A DNA stretch of 64,000 nucleotides from Polytrichum commune (GCA_950295325.1 OX485803.1:13890001-13954000), one strand, 5' to 3'. Positions 44,346 through 57,342 are shown, counted from the first letter of the stretch. A program made the numbers and translations. Notes: generated by a model not told the origin, from the sequence alone.

Positions 44346-46184
44346 TAGATTTCATCGCATTTTATCATTCGCCGAGCTCTTGGCCGCGTAGTAGAGAACT
44401 TCCTGTTGAAGGTGTTGTCGAGGTAGCATCAGAATAAACCATAACAATTTTGTTTGTGATTTCTGTCCTGCAATGTGACCTGGCTGTTTAGTGCTCTGCG
44501 AGATTGTGAAAGCTTTGGAATTCCGTTTGAGGTTGCCATTTGAGGTAGTGAGTTGAGATTACTCTTATCGCCATTGCAATAAATACTATCATTCTAAAAT
44601 CAGATTAATACTTGGTGCAATTGGAACAATTCGGTGGAACAACAAACGGCTCTTCTGTTGAATAGCTTGTCTTATCTCTAGTCGCGACCTGGCTATATCG
44701 TGCTTTGCGTGATTGGCAACATGTAGGAATCAAAGTTTCTTCCGATGTTGAAATACGTCGATTAAATTTAGAATTCATCCCGTCATTTCTTCTGAATTTT
44801 TGACACTTTGGGGTCTTGGAAAAACTTGGTCTAGAAGGAACTGTTTACCTGCTCCCAAACTTTCACTGTGGATATTCCTTATCGTTGACGTTATTAAATT
44901 ATCCACACTCCTGCAAATTGTCGAACGGGAGAAAAATTTGGGCTTCGAAATACTGGGCCAAAATTTCGCAGGAGCAGTAGATTTCCCATAGAGGATGTTA
45001 GTAAATATGTCTTCAATGTATTTCTATTTCACATTGTTGTGGTCTGTGTGTTTCGTGCTTTGCGAGATTGTGAAATTGAATATTTTGTGGATTAATTTTA
45101 GGTAACCCTCTCTGCCACTGTGATGAGAACTGACTTATCAAAAATAACAATTGGTGGAATTGGAAAATCCCGGTACAAAATGAACCCTAAACTCTCTAGA
45201 TTTAGATCTGGTGCGTTCTCTTCAGAGAAGTAATTAGCATCCGCTTGGCAAAGTAGACTTACTTTGGACAATCCTCATTGTTGACATGGTTAAATAGGCC
45301 TCACGCTGCTAATTCTTGGAAGGGAACTAAGATAGGACAAAGAAAAATCAGGCCATAAATCTCACAGTAGCAGACAAAAACGAAGGCCAGTCAGATAGGT
45401 ATATCAAAAAAGAAGCCTAGCGTTTGGTAATACTGCATCCGCACTAAAGAGTTCCTTTTCTTTGCGAATATAATTATATCATGGTATTGTGTCACAAATT
45501 TCAGTTGCGTACAGAGTGATATAGTAGCCCGAAGTTGGCTCATGTTAAATGTAGGATTCACCCACAGAATGGACGTATCTTCGAACAGACAAATAGGGTT
45601 GTAAAGAAGTTGGTTGTCTGGAATAATGGGCCTATGAAGGAGAAAATATTCAACTTGAGAGGTAGAATCCGTGTACACCTACGTTAACTTTGTTCATGCA
45701 CAACATCAGAATTTTGTTTCTGAATTCTCAGTCGCGGCCTCACTTCTGCAACTCTAACTTATGAACAGATTTGTGGTGGTTTTAGTCCACTGACATATGT
45801 CGCCAATGTTGAGATTTTCTAGTTGGACCAGAACACCTAGTGTGAGTATCAAGATACAAGATAATGATTGTTACAACAAATTTCTCTTGATAATAATAAC
45901 CAGATGTTGCAACAAGACAAAGAGAATCAAATCAAAGCAAAGAGTAATTGATTTTGATCAATCGTGGAGTTAATCTATTTTACAAAGCAAAAGTGCTTCC
46001 AAATGATTTTTGAGGGGTTTATGATAACCATATAAATGTGATCTATGATATACCGATCTTTTTACAATTTTTCGTATAACCCATTTCCAATTAGGGTTTC
46101 AAACTCATAGTCTATTCTCTATCTTTAATTTGAACTAGACTCTAAGTCTATGATCTCCTGTCAAGCTTTGTTTGATTGTGCATG
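44346..46184. other. Intergenic after RbcS-3, ancient tandem repeats
   Basis: GTGCTYTGCGAGATTGTGAAA-like motifs recur near 44490, 44699 and 45054. A GTTGACRTKRTTAAAT block recurs near 44885 and 45276. These are remnants of an old duplication. No gene is seen. Confidence 0.5.
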
Positions 46185-47489
46185 TCATTGCGGGTCGTTG
46201 AAGGACTCTACATAGGGGTCATAAAAATACTCCAAATGAAGATTATCAATGTCGGAAGTTGATTCGGAGATCAATTTGTCCTTGATTTGAGTCAAATCTC
46301 TCCACTCTTTCCTCTTCAAATCGTACACTTTGAAACCTGTAGCATCATACCTACCAAGCTTGTCGGATGGGCATTTGTTCATCTGTGGCCCAAAAACGAG
46401 GTAATCCGAATATGATCCCACAAACGATATGTGGAGAGCTAATACACCAGCAACTTTGAAGTTGTTGCACTCGACAAACGCCGACTTTGCCAAATCAACA
46501 TACCAAAGCGAGAGCTCGGTATAATTCGACCCGAGTACGAAAACACGGTCATTAGTTGTGATCAACTTCATCTCGGTATACAGTCGAGATAAGATCTTAT
46601 CTGGAAAGTCGATGTCGATATCGATTCGACCTTCGTGGTTGTGGTCCGTTAGAGTGTATGAGAATGAGGTAAGGTGCCAATTTTCTCGTGGCCCCACACT
46701 GGCGTTGAGAATGAACACTCGGTCGAAGGTTGCGCAACACGATCCCCGGAGGAGCACCCACCGTCCATACTCCAGCCTTTGAAAAATATCGTCGAACTGC
46801 ACACTACGCTTTGTTATGGAGTCGTAGAACATGAGTACTATGCCTCTGTCTGTGGTCACCAACACATTGACGAAGCGGAAGTCACGGTCGTTCTCGTGCA
46901 CCGCGATCATGTTGAATTGCATCGACACCGTTTTTAAAGTATTTGTGTTACTACTACCGTCGTGAAAGCACAGTGCCACATCTGAAGGGATTTCATGAAC
47001 GTCATTGTTCGTGAGATTCAAGACAAGTACTTTGCCAATGCTCTTGTTGCTTTGCTCAACTTCCTCTAACCGTCGACGTGCAGGCTCCAACGCTTCGCAT
47101 GATATGCACATAAAGCAACGTGTCGTGGCTTTGATGTCGATGTCCCACTCTAATAACTTGCTCATGAAAGGTCGTAGACAATCCGCGTTGAAAATCCGTG
47201 ACGGTCTTCGTAAGTTTGCAAAACCTCCTCTTTGAGTGTAATTTCTTAAATCAGATGGCACAGGGCCAACGGCCTGCCTTGCATGCCACAGCACAACAAA
47301 CTTCTCTAATGGAAGCTCTTTGGAGAGCACGTTGAATTCTGGGGATGATAACCAAGTGTTGAAATGTTTGTTCACAGTTCGGAAACGGGTTTGAGCTGGG
47401 ATTGGTAAAAACGCAACGATATGCTCCAAAAGATTGATCGACAAATTTTTCCACACGTCTGGGTCGAGCATCGTGCTTCGAGTTTCCAT
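46185..47489 (-). CDS. F-box protein, 434 aa, single exon
   Basis: Residues 12-52 form an F-box (VWKNLSINLLEHIVAFLPIP, then TRFRTVNKHFNTWLSSPEF). F-box proteins bind SKP1 and bring substrates to SCF ubiquitin ligases. The rest (about 130-425) has repeated strand-like blocks (DRVFVLGSNYTELSLWYVDL, YDLKRKEWRDLTQI) like the kelch or FBA-type beta-propeller regions of plant F-box proteins, but no clean kelch repeat. The ATG at 47487-47489 gives a sensible N-terminus a few residues before the F-box, and no intron is needed. Its target is unknown. Large single-exon F-box families are typical in plants. Confidence 0.85.
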   Translation of the reverse strand: METRSTMLDPDVWKNLSINLLEHIVAFLPIPAQTRFRTVNKHFNTWLSSPEFNVLSKELPLEKFVVLWHARQAVGPVPSDLRNYTQRGGFANLRRPSRIFNADCLRPFMSKLLEWDIDIKATTRCFMCISCEALEPARRRLEEVEQSNKSIGKVLVLNLTNNDVHEIPSDVALCFHDGSSNTNTLKTVSMQFNMIAVHENDRDFRFVNVLVTTDRGIVLMFYDSITKRSVQFDDIFQRLEYGRWVLLRGSCCATFDRVFILNASVGPRENWHLTSFSYTLTDHNHEGRIDIDIDFPDKILSRLYTEMKLITTNDRVFVLGSNYTELSLWYVDLAKSAFVECNNFKVAGVLALHISFVGSYSDYLVFGPQMNKCPSDKLGRYDATGFKVYDLKRKEWRDLTQIKDKLISESTSDIDNLHLEYFYDPYVESFNDPQ

Positions 47490-48407
47490 AATTCTGCAAT
47501 GAAATAACTTTTCAACAGGGTAGATCTTCTTGATACTAATTGATAGTGTACAGAGAGCTAATCACCTTATCGGTCTCCACTAGGTCGCGGTACTTAATAG
47601 TTCGCATTGTTGACCAGTTTTGTAAGGACTTTGCAGTGACCATTTTTGTTGTAAACTTTTTATTCCTTTTCATTTATTTTTCAGTTTATTTTACTTTTAC
47701 TATTATTTTTTCATTGACTTTTGCATTGACTTTTTCAGTTAACGATGATTTTAATTTTATTATGCACAAGTGAATGATTCAAGCGATATATTGAACAACA
47801 TACACTCAAAAGTGAATCACCTCAAAACAATAAACCCAGAACGGTCACCTAGTTTTGAAGCTAGCATACATATGTGACCAAAGGGTATTTAATGGGGGTG
47901 GGGTTTTTTTCCTTCTATATGTTTTCATTGACTTTTCATTGAGGCTTTGCCAACATTGCAATAAACCTAGTTGTTCACAATGAAGCAAAGCAATGGCATA
48001 GACTTTGACGAAGGCTTCGTTTCGGTTTTTATAAGAATTACATTTTTGGGTTGTAATTTTTTTGAGGCTGCAAGATTAATCGCAATTTCGAATCCAAGCC
48101 GTTGTTATTTACCTATGATTATTCATGGCTATTCCTCAAGGAATTCCTTGGTCAATAACATAATTAGGAAATTAACAACATGTTATGTTGAATGATTAGC
48201 TTTATAATGTAATTACATGTAATTGCATTATAAAGGCAACCATTATAAATAAGGTGGACAATAACCGACTTACCCTCCATGACTTCAAGCGAGCATGAAA
48301 AATTGAAACACTCATAAAATTCCACCAAAAAAATATTTCTGAGCAAAGAACAACAAAAAAATAAATTGAATGAGATGATAGTAGATTTTCCACTAACCCA
48401 AAATATA

Positions 48408-48438
<31 letters not shown>

Positions 48439-48509
48439 GCCCTAGTTCATTTGTATGTTGATCAATAACATCATAAGTTTTCATAAACTATTCATTAGGA
48501 AACATAAGC
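47490..48509. other. Intergenic, AT-rich
   Basis: Includes T-rich stretches with TTTTCATTGACTTTT repeated near 47710 and 47925, and an (ATT)n tract at 48409-48435. No gene is seen. Confidence 0.5.
48409..48435. repeat. (ATT)n microsatellite
   Basis: About nine ATT units. Confidence 0.95.
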
Positions 48510-48583
48510 CACGGTGTAGCGCAATTTGATAGCGCATATGTTTTGGGTACAAAGGGTCGTAGGATCAAATCATGTCACCTTGA
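48510..48583 (+). pseudogene. trnP: Mitochondrial-type trnP(UGG) relic (NUMT)
   Basis: A 74-bp segment matches the layout of the plant mitochondrial tRNA-Pro(UGG). CACGGTGTAGCGCAATTTG gives the acceptor and D arm, GTTTTGGGTAC the anticodon loop with TGG, and GTCACCTTGA the 3' acceptor strand. Differences from a good tRNA include a mismatched acceptor pair and a degraded T loop (GGATCAAATC instead of GGTTCGAATC). It is unlike the nuclear tRNA-Pro at 57271. I take it as an old transfer of mitochondrial DNA. The surrounding bases show nothing else mitochondrial that I recognise. Confidence 0.65.
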
Positions 48584-50690
48584 GTCAAAATCAAAGTAAA
48601 TTAAAAACATGAAAATCAATCAACCTTTATCACCTCATCTTACCATTTATAAGCCACAACTTACTTCTACTTTTCCCATTTTTCTTAGAATCTTTGGGGC
48701 TTTCTTAGGGGCAGCCGTTAGGTCACCTGTGACTACAACATAGGCACTACTATTCGAAGTGCTCAAGTTTTACTTGACAGTGAAAGGAGCAAAACATGCC
48801 ACATAAGTAGCAAAAACGAAGACACATTCACTTCTACTTTTCCCATTTTTTATAGAATCTCTAGGGCTTTCTAAGGTCACATGTGGTTACAACAAAGGAA
48901 GACATATTCATTGGCTAATTTATTTGCTTGCAATAGTACTTTGTAGGCATGCTCGCGTTTGCTAAATGATAAATATAAATAAATATATATATATATAAAT
49001 AAAATCTAGCACAAGATGATAGAGCTTCTATAAAGAATCGGAGTTTTTTGGGGGTTGGCATGCCTGACAACGAACTTGTGCATTTCTGCACGTGGGGAAT
49101 CACACTAACATTATTATGCTTTCAGCCTGTTGGCAGCTAGGAACGGTAAAACAAAAAAAGAATTGATATTTTTTTATGGATGAAAGTAGACAACCCACCT
49201 ATTCGGGGGCATAGAACCAAACAACATCTTAAGCACTATAGCTCATAAGTAATATTGGCGAGATTCAACCGTACACTATGGTCTAAGTTGGAAGGTAGAA
49301 GACCCATAGTACCTACTCGAAAACTGTAGTATTTGGTAAAAGTCAAAAGGATCTATGCACTTGCCAAATTAGACAAGTTTTACTCTCCAAAATTCAAAAA
49401 AAGTCAAATATATTTGAGGACCTAGGAAATTTATTTATATATTTAGATTTTTGTGACCCCCTATTAACATCAAGATGTTAATAGTCAATTGATTCAACCA
49501 ATGTTTAGTGGGTTGTGACATTATTACTCCCTAAAGGAATCAACCCTAGAGGGAATTTGGAGTTGACATACCCAAAAAAAAAACAAACAAAAAAACAAAA
49601 ACTATAAAAGGTGATATTGAAGTTACAATAACTATTTATGGTTTCTATATGATCTATTTATTAGAATTTTCCCTCGTTAACTCCTGAGAACATCGGTTCC
49701 CATCACGTGAGCCACGTTCCCACGCCAATTTGCCCTAAATTTAACTGCCATATCATCTTTTAGGAAGTTCGGACCAATAACATATGCCACCTTTTTGCCC
49801 AAAAATGTAATCTTTGCCTAAATCTAAGATATGTGGATGTTCTTTGGTTCATTTTTCCATGTTCTCCAACTTCTACCAACTTCTACACAATGGAACTTGT
49901 GTTGCCTTAGCAAATCTACAATCAAGTATCAACAACAATTGGGTAGAAAATCACATTATCTTGGTAAAGTTACATATGGTCATCAAAAGTGTATGTCTTA
50001 GTGATTTATTAGTTCACAGGTCCTCCCGATTGTGTTCACTATTGAGTGCGGAGTAGTTAATAAAATTTGAAGATGTTGCCCTTTCTTTTTGGAACATGTG
50101 TTTTTATGGTGTCTATATATATGGTGTTTATTCTTTCACCCTCACTGAACCAATGAACGGGGAGAACTGACCATTAGTCACAGATGAACCGATTGAGTTT
50201 GAGAAATAGATGGTTCAAGTTTGCAATGTTGGGAAAATAATGGATCGTTTTGTAGGAATTTATGAAATATCCCTCAAATTTGTTTAAAAAAAACCGAAAA
50301 ATGTCGACATGTAATTGGTTGGACTTGGAAACACTTAGGATATGGACCAATGATGTCCAAGAATATGGTCAGACATTGCACCAAACCACACACCAATCAA
50401 ATATAGGGGTCCGATTAAGAAAAGTAACCAAATAACACCCGCATACCTTACCCCTGCCACGCGCATACAGTAAGGATAAATTGAGTTCCACTGAATATGC
50501 CACGTCAGCGTAGCCAAGCCACACACCACCCCTGCTAACCCAGAACTCCAGAGAACAACGTTTCCTACATGGAGAACCACGTTCCCATTTCCGCTCTCTT
50601 CATAAGGAATGCTAGGGAACTCATGAGAACGTGTACAGAAGGCCATAGGAACTCACGGGAACGCCGAACGAACTCGATCCCAAGCTCTTC
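48584..50690. other. Intergenic with small duplications
   Basis: TTACTTCTACTTTTCCCATT near 48661 recurs as TTCACTTCTACTTTTCCCAT near 48829, followed by related sequence (GGGCTTTCT...). An AT-rich tract lies at 48965-49000. The right end probably contains the APX promoter. No other gene is seen. Confidence 0.5.
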
Positions 50691-50894
50691 CTCTCATCAG
50701 TGGGCCTTGTTTCCGCACCACGATTGTCGCTGCTGTTTCTCGAAGCCTTCGGCGACCACTGCGGTCGCAGTACATCGCTATCCCATCGAAAGCGGTGAAC
50801 CGATTTGGTTCACCCCGTCACACGTAATCTTAATCACTTCATATCTACTTTTACACACGTTTTTCTCCAGGTTTGGTGGGCTCCGTGATCACTT

Positions 50895-52375
50895 GTAAGT
50901 TGTTTGGGTAATTGAGTTGCAGTCGTTGGGGGTGGTTTCTTGTCAGAGTCGTGGCACGGAGGACTGTAGGATTGATCTGACCAGGTGTGTTTTTATGTTC
51001 TTGGAACTCATTTTCTTTGAGGTAAATTCGATCGTGTGGTCTTGTGGGTATGCCTGGGGCTGATTGGATTTGGTTTGGTTTGGGTTAAGTAGCAAGTGGT
51101 AACTTAGTGTGAGGTGAGGTTTCCACATTGGGTTGCGGTTTTGAAGAGTTTTGAGCTTCGTCGGGCGATGGAATTGATAAATCTTGATTGAAAGAGGTTC
51201 TTGATATGTTTTGAGTGGGATGAGTTTGCTTGGTTATGGTGGACAGTAATGGCCACGTGAGGGTAGGGTGAGGTGAGGTCTTCTGAGTGGGTTATATTTG
51301 AAGTTTTTTTTTGAGATTATGTGGGTGTTGTTTTGGAGAGGCGATGGGTTGAGGGAGTCTCGATGATTTAGGAACTTGAGTGAGTGATGGGTATCTGTTG
51401 GGTTGGGGCAGAGCTTATGTGCATCGGTGGAAGTGTATGGTAGAACAGATTGTGAATCACTTTTGGCTGTAAATGATCCTGAGGATTTGTTTTTAATTTT
51501 TTTGGTTGGTAGAGAGTGGTACCTTAGTGAGGTGAGATTTCAGATGGGGTCGTGTTTTGAGCCTTTTGAGCTTCGTTGGGGTCGATGGTGCGCCGGAATT
51601 GATGGAATCTTGATTGAAAAGAGCTTCTTGATATGTTTTGTAATTCTGTGATGAGTTGGCTTTGGTTTGGTGCAGAGTAATGATCATGTGAGGTGAGCTC
51701 TTCTGCGTGGTTTGTGTTTATGAAGTGCTGTGAGATTCTGTGGGCGTTATTTTGGAGGGAGGTGATGATGGGATTGATGGAGTCTCGATGATTCAGGGAC
51801 TTGAGTAAGTGATGGGTATGTCATGGTGTAGAGGTTGTGCACATCATTGGAGGACATGCTATGGTAGACCAGAGTGGGAGTCATTTTGGGCTGTAGTTGA
51901 TCTTGAGGATTGTTTTCTAATTTTTTTAGTTTGGTAGAGAGCGGTGGCTTAGTGAGCTGAGATTTGCACTTTGGGTTATGTTTTCGAAGCCTTTTGAGCT
52001 TTGTGGAGCGAAGGTGTGATGGGATCGATGAAATCTTGAGAGAAAGAGCTTCTTGATATGTTTGGACTGTGACAAGTTGGTTTTGGGTTAGTGGATGGTC
52101 CATGGTCAGGCCATGTCATGTCATGTGAGGTGAGGTCTTTTGAATGATTTATGTTCCTGAAGCATTTTGAGCTTCTGGGGGCGATGTTCTAGAGAGATAA
52201 TGACAGAATTGATGGAGTCCTGATGATTGAGGGACTTGAGTTAGTGATGGGTATGTCATGGTGCAGATGTCGTGCACATCAGAGGAAGGATATGGTAGAA
52301 CAGAATTTAAATCATTTTTGGCTACAGTTGTCCTTGGGGAATTTAGTGGTCTTCAATTTTGTTTCTGTGGTGCAG
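50895..52375 (+). other. Probable 5'-UTR intron of the APX gene
   Basis: A good donor (CACTT then GTAAGT at 50895) and acceptor (CTGTGGTGCAG ending 52375) would remove 1481 bp and leave a short leader before the ATG at 52419. Most of the intron is a tandem array. Inferred from splice signals and the T/G-rich, gene-free content. Confidence 0.55.
51088..52330. repeat. Three ~425-bp tandem repeats in the APX leader intron
   Basis: CTTGATATGTTT recurs at 51200, 51627 and 52052 (spacing 427 and 425). TATGGTAGAAC, GATGGGTATGTCATGGTG and TTTTGAGCTTYG recur with the same spacing. Copies have diverged but align along their whole length. Confidence 0.85.
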
Positions 52376-52418
52376 ATAGAATTGGTGCAAGTATCATCAG
52401 ACACAGAGATTGTCCAAG

Positions 52419-55400
52419 ATGCCGGCCCCAATCGTAGACGATGAGTACAGAAAGTGCATAGAGAAGGCTCGCAGGGACCTGCGTGCTTTCATTGCAGAGC
52501 GGAACTGTGCTCCCATCATGCTTCGCCTTGCGTATGTTTCCTTCCAGTCTACTTCTTCACCTTGCTCTTCTTGATGTTTTCAAGTACACACCTAAACCTC
52601 ATAGTTTTTGTCCGCTTTGTGGTAACAATCATTCTCCCAATAATTGTCTATACAAATCATTTCCCATTGCTCATCGTGGCTAAATTCTTTTATACTCTCC
52701 TCGTTGGTCTTGCTCCCTTTTCAGCTTGCTCTTTGTGGAACTTCCTGTGGGCGTCATAAATAGTCCAAAATTACAGTCATTTGAGCCCCATGTGGAAGAA
52801 CCACTTCTCAAGAACAACACCATGATGGGACAAGTTTTCCCTTGCAATGTGTGTTTGAGTCTTCAAGTTGACACTTTCTTGATCTCTTCCTATATGCACA
52901 TCGGAATATCCACTATTTCTCCACTATCCTCTAAATTGTCTTTGTTTGTAGCTACTGTAGTTTTTGCGTGCATGTGGGAAGGAATGATTGCAGAAACTGT
53001 TGATAAAGAAAGAGAATGAGTTACAAGTATTGAATTATCTGAAGTTTATTTTGTAACATTTGTTACCAATCTATGTTTCAACACTTCTTGTATATTTTGC
53101 AGTAAATTCATGAATGTTTGGTTTGTGATGCAGGTGGCACGATGCTGGGACATATGATGCAAGCACCAGAACCGGGGGACCTAATGGATCCATTCGTAAT
53201 GAGCGGGAGTTTGCCCATGGGGCGAACAATGGCCTCAAAATTGCCATTGATTTCTGTGGTAGGAAATAACTTCCAAGTGTTTACAACAATGAGAGCTCTT
53301 TACTTCCATATGAGGAAACCTAATAAAACGGCGAATAAAATTGTTAAGGCTTATGGTCCAATGTAATCCCATAAATAGACTCTTGACACCAATATGAAGA
53401 TATGCACTTCACACAACAATATCCTTCCGGAGGATCTGAAAGTCTGGTATCTGTTTTCCTGTGGAACAGAGGGCATCAAAGCACAGTACCCAGTCATCAC
53501 ATATGCAGATCTCTATCAGGTGAATGCTTCAGTACTTGAGAAGGCTCTTACTACAAGTTGATTTTCATGGAGACTGACAAGGCTTATATTGCGACCCTGG
53601 AAGACTTATTGGTCCTCTCATGTTTTTATAATGCAAGAGGTGTTAATGTATGTAGCTGTAATTTGTAGCTTTTTGTTTGGAAGATTCTAAATCTATACGT
53701 CTCTTAAGCTACTTGTTATCTGATCTCTAATAACTGAACCCATATTGTTAGCTATGAAAGGGTTTATCTTTTTTCATGGTTACTGTGGGATCAATCTAGA
53801 CTTTAAGAAACTAAAAAGTGTTGCGTACATCCATTTGTGCTACAGCTCGCAGGTGTGGTGGCTGTTGAGGTCACTGGAGGTCCGACCATTGATTTTGTTG
53901 CTGGGCGCAAGGTATCCATATTACAGAGCCGCGATACTATTTTGGGCTTGATCTTGTTTCAGTTACAAGGAAATGATTTGTCTGTTAATCAACAAAATGG
54001 ATGCAGGAATTTCTCAAAATTGTTGGTGGCATATGAAGGATTTTCAGTGATTAAAGATTGTTTATGTTGCATCCTGTTTCTCTTTGCAGGATTCACTTGC
54101 ATCACCACCAGAAGGAAGATTGCCAAATGCCACAAAAGGTATGCCACTCTCATTTTTCTTGTGGTATTGCTAATCCTTTTGCCATAAATGCAATATGTAA
54201 TGTACCTGTTTTTGCAATCAAATATTTCCTTGAGTATTGTATATGGCCAATAATGTTTTTGATGTTCAAACAGGACCATCACATTTGAGAGATATTTTCT
54301 ATCGGATGGGCTTGTCTGATAAGGACATCGTTGCATTGTCTGGTGCCCACACTCTGGTGAGTTTTTTGTAACATCAGATTTGTGCATGTTATTGTGTTAA
54401 TTAAAAACTAGAGTTTTAATCTATGCTTGGCAACTTCTTATTGAAAGCCTTAATCTCATGGTGGTTGCAGGGCAGAGCACACAAAGATAGATCTGGGTTT
54501 GAAGGTCCATGGACGTCAAATCCTCTCAAGTTTGATAACTCGTACTTTAAGTGAGTATTTTATTCTTCAATTATGCCAAACAAGAAATTGTTAGGGAAAT
54601 TTTTGTATTTTGTACCAAAAAAGAGGAATCCATCTTCCTTTTTCTTGGGGTGGTCCTACTTCCAATCCTACTTCCAATTGTTGCTTTATTCTGGTTGCAT
54701 CAGGTTATTAAGTTATGGACCTTCAAATTCTAGGTGTTTTAATTTCACAGTAGCCAAATTTTTGTTAGAACTTTGTGTGGTTTCAGCATGCCAATGTCTA
54801 GTCAAGGTATCTGCTCTTGTTTGAGTTAGGAAAATGTGATCTGAATGGCTTTTTCTGAAAAGATAGGGAGATTCATGTTTCATGGTAGACACGTCTTCAC
54901 TTTGTTCATCTTTATTGAGCTATAAACGTTGTGGGTTCTCTCCAGGGAACTCTTGAAGGGAGAGTCGGATGGGCTCTTACTGTTGCCATCTGATAAGGCT
55001 TTGATAGATGACCCTGCTTTCAGGCCATTTGTGGAAATTTATGCCAAGGTACAGATACATCACTTATTTCAAAAGGGTGGTGTAATACATAATTATGACA
55101 TCAAAATTACACCTAGTGGTATATAACGAAAATATACTTTATCTTATTTAATATATGTCATTCTTATGTAACCGGAATATGCTTTGTAGTATCATAATGT
55201 GATACATATTGAAAGAATTTAAGGAGATAATGCAATCATGATGTACGAATCTTGAAATATGATGCTATTTCAGCATTTTAATTCTTCCACATGATCATTT
55301 TGGCCCTGGGAGTTTGTGATGTACTCTACCTCAACTTAATGCTCGTCGGGAGATGTGAGGAGTCCTTTATTTCTGTAGTGGGAGTTGCGACTAAAATTTT

Positions 55401-55709
55401 CTAATGTTGTTTCGCACAGCCTTAATAGAAAATAATCCCTGTTGGTTGAATTTTTACTTTCTGTTGTCAAAACAGGATGAGGATGCCTTTTTCCGTGACT
55501 ACGCTGTGTCTCACAAGAAGCTTTCAGAACTGGGATGCAAGGACACGTCACCTGCATTTGCAACAGAGTCTGCAGGTAGCAAAACAGCTGTAGAAGCATA
55601 CCAAAGTTCAACTGCCATTTTGGGGCAAGCGTCAGTTGGTGTGGCTGTTGCAGCTGTGGTTGTGGCCCTGAGCTATATCTACGAGGCTAAACGCAAAATC
55701 ATCAAGTGA
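52419..55709 (+). CDS. APX: Membrane-bound (peroxisome-type) ascorbate peroxidase, nine coding exons
   Basis: Exons: 52419-52531, 53134-53258, 53470-53519, 53846-53911, 54090-54138, 54274-54356, 54471-54550, 54946-55048, 55476-55709. All have GT-AG borders and sum to 903 nt (300 aa). The enzyme reduces hydrogen peroxide with ascorbate. Distal-site Arg36, Trp39 and His40 are in [13 protein letters not shown]. Proximal His160 is in [18 protein letters not shown], Trp176 in [15 protein letters not shown] and Asp205 in [32 protein letters not shown] is APX-specific. The C-terminus ([20 protein letters not shown], then basic RKIIK) is a tail anchor with a basic cluster, as in APX3-type proteins of peroxisome and ER membranes. 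No transit peptide. All catalytic residues are intact. Confidence 0.95.
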
Positions 55710-57270
55710 TCAAGGTCTTATAATGTATCATGGATATAGAAGAAGAGTGAGGATGTCTTCAAAATTGATGGGCTTATGCCAATGTTATTGAAAGCCCTGT
55801 AGTTCTGATAGATCTGCATAATGCAGTTCTGGAGGGACATGTAACAGCTTAAGCCCTTAATGTAGGTTAGAATAGCTTAAGACTTTTGATGTACCGTTCT
55901 ATCCATTACTGCCAGCCTTTGGACCAATGCATGGCATTGGCATAAGGTTTTGGCAATAGTCTGGAAACGATTTGTCAATAACTGTTCACTATTTTAGCAC
56001 CAAATGAAGATCCTACTCAAGTGTGAAGATTGGTCTTCTGGGTCTCTTTGAAATGGTGAAAGTTCTCCTTAAAAAGGAAGGCCATTAACTGGTTTATGTG
56101 AGCATCTGGAGGTGTTGTTTGGTGTACATAGTTTGTTTCAAGTGATTTGATTACAGCTTGTGCTGAAGTCTGCAGAAAATAAATTGCCGTCCTATGAATT
56201 TTGGCACGCACCATGCTTACATTGGCTACGACACTCTTGTATCCCATGTGGAAAGTCCATCACAGCATTTTTGTAACGATGGAATAGAGCGGTCTTTATG
56301 GTAGTTAGAAGATTGGTTCACTTCAATCTATGTCAGAGCTCTACGGGATCTGTGGTCCACTGCAACTGCAACTGCAACAAATTCAAACCTAAGGTTGCAA
56401 GGGTGTTTCAGAGTGTTTTTCTCTCAAGGCAAGTTAAGTAACTTCTGACAGGTTCCAACACTAATATGTGCAATTAGGTTGTCCCATGCTAATTTATTGA
56501 CATTCCCATTATTTTGAATGTTCATAACCACATTGAAAATACAAGCATCGTTTTATTCCTATGGCTGCTATGTGGATTGACAAAGAAGTTTTTGTGATCT
56601 GGTTTTGACCCAAGGTAATTTGCATGGGTAAAGAGCGAACTTAATTGCACACATTGGTGTAGCTATCATATTCTGCACCACTTTCTACGAATGATATACA
56701 AAAATCTAACCACTAATTGTGCACCTCATCCTAGCTAGACCTTTACTGTTTCATTGCTTGTAAATATACTACATGAGAATAAAATGAATTGAAATGAAAT
56801 CGATTTTAAAAAGCCCAGGAAGCTAAATGGCTTACGGAAATGATTCTGTTAGGATGATGATTGTTGCCATTCTCGACCATGAAATGTATCTTGCATCTCT
56901 AGCCAACAAAACCAAACCTTGAGTGATGATGGCATTGGCTTTGTTAGCCTCCTGTCTCAGAAAAAGAAAAAGAAAAAGAAAAAGAAAACCGTGGGAGATG
57001 TTCGTAGATCTTGAATTAGTGATTATTCATGAGGAATTCTAGAAAAACAAAAATGGTATAGTAGGCGTTCAGTAATAGAATGCTGATTGTCTAAGCATAG
57101 GTGGCAATGTAATCCGAGTCATAGCTTCCAAGCTACTTGCTGCGTACTCCAGTTGGGATCTTTCAGTCCTCACAGCTTCCAGAGTCGTTCATGGCCATGA
57201 AGTTAGTCGTAGCTATTGTTACAATAAATATATAAATACGTTTCACAACTAGAAATTTCAACATGGCTTC
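55710..57270. other. APX 3' UTR and intergenic
   Basis: The first several hundred bases are likely APX 3' UTR. Later sequence is AT-rich with an (AAAAAG)n tract at 56961-56988. No further gene. Confidence 0.5.
56961..56988. repeat. (AAAAAG)n microsatellite
   Basis: More than four hexamer units. Confidence 0.95.
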
Positions 57271-57342
57271 GGGCACTTGGTCTAGTGGTATGATTCTCGC
57301 TTTGGGTGCGAGAGGTCGCGAGTTCGATTCTCGCAGTGCCCC
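57271..57342 (+). tRNA. tRNA-Pro (anticodon UGG), nuclear
   Basis: A 72-nt cloverleaf. Acceptor GGGCACT pairs with AGTGCCC, with C as discriminator. The D arm contains TGGTCTAGTGGTATGA (A box). Anticodon arm TCTCGC/GCGAGA encloses TTTGGGT with anticodon TGG. The T arm GCGAG/CTCGC contains GTTCGATTC (B box). No intron and no encoded CCA, as usual for a nuclear gene. CAAC just upstream and a TTTTT run near 57373 fit polymerase III initiation and termination. Confidence 0.95.
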
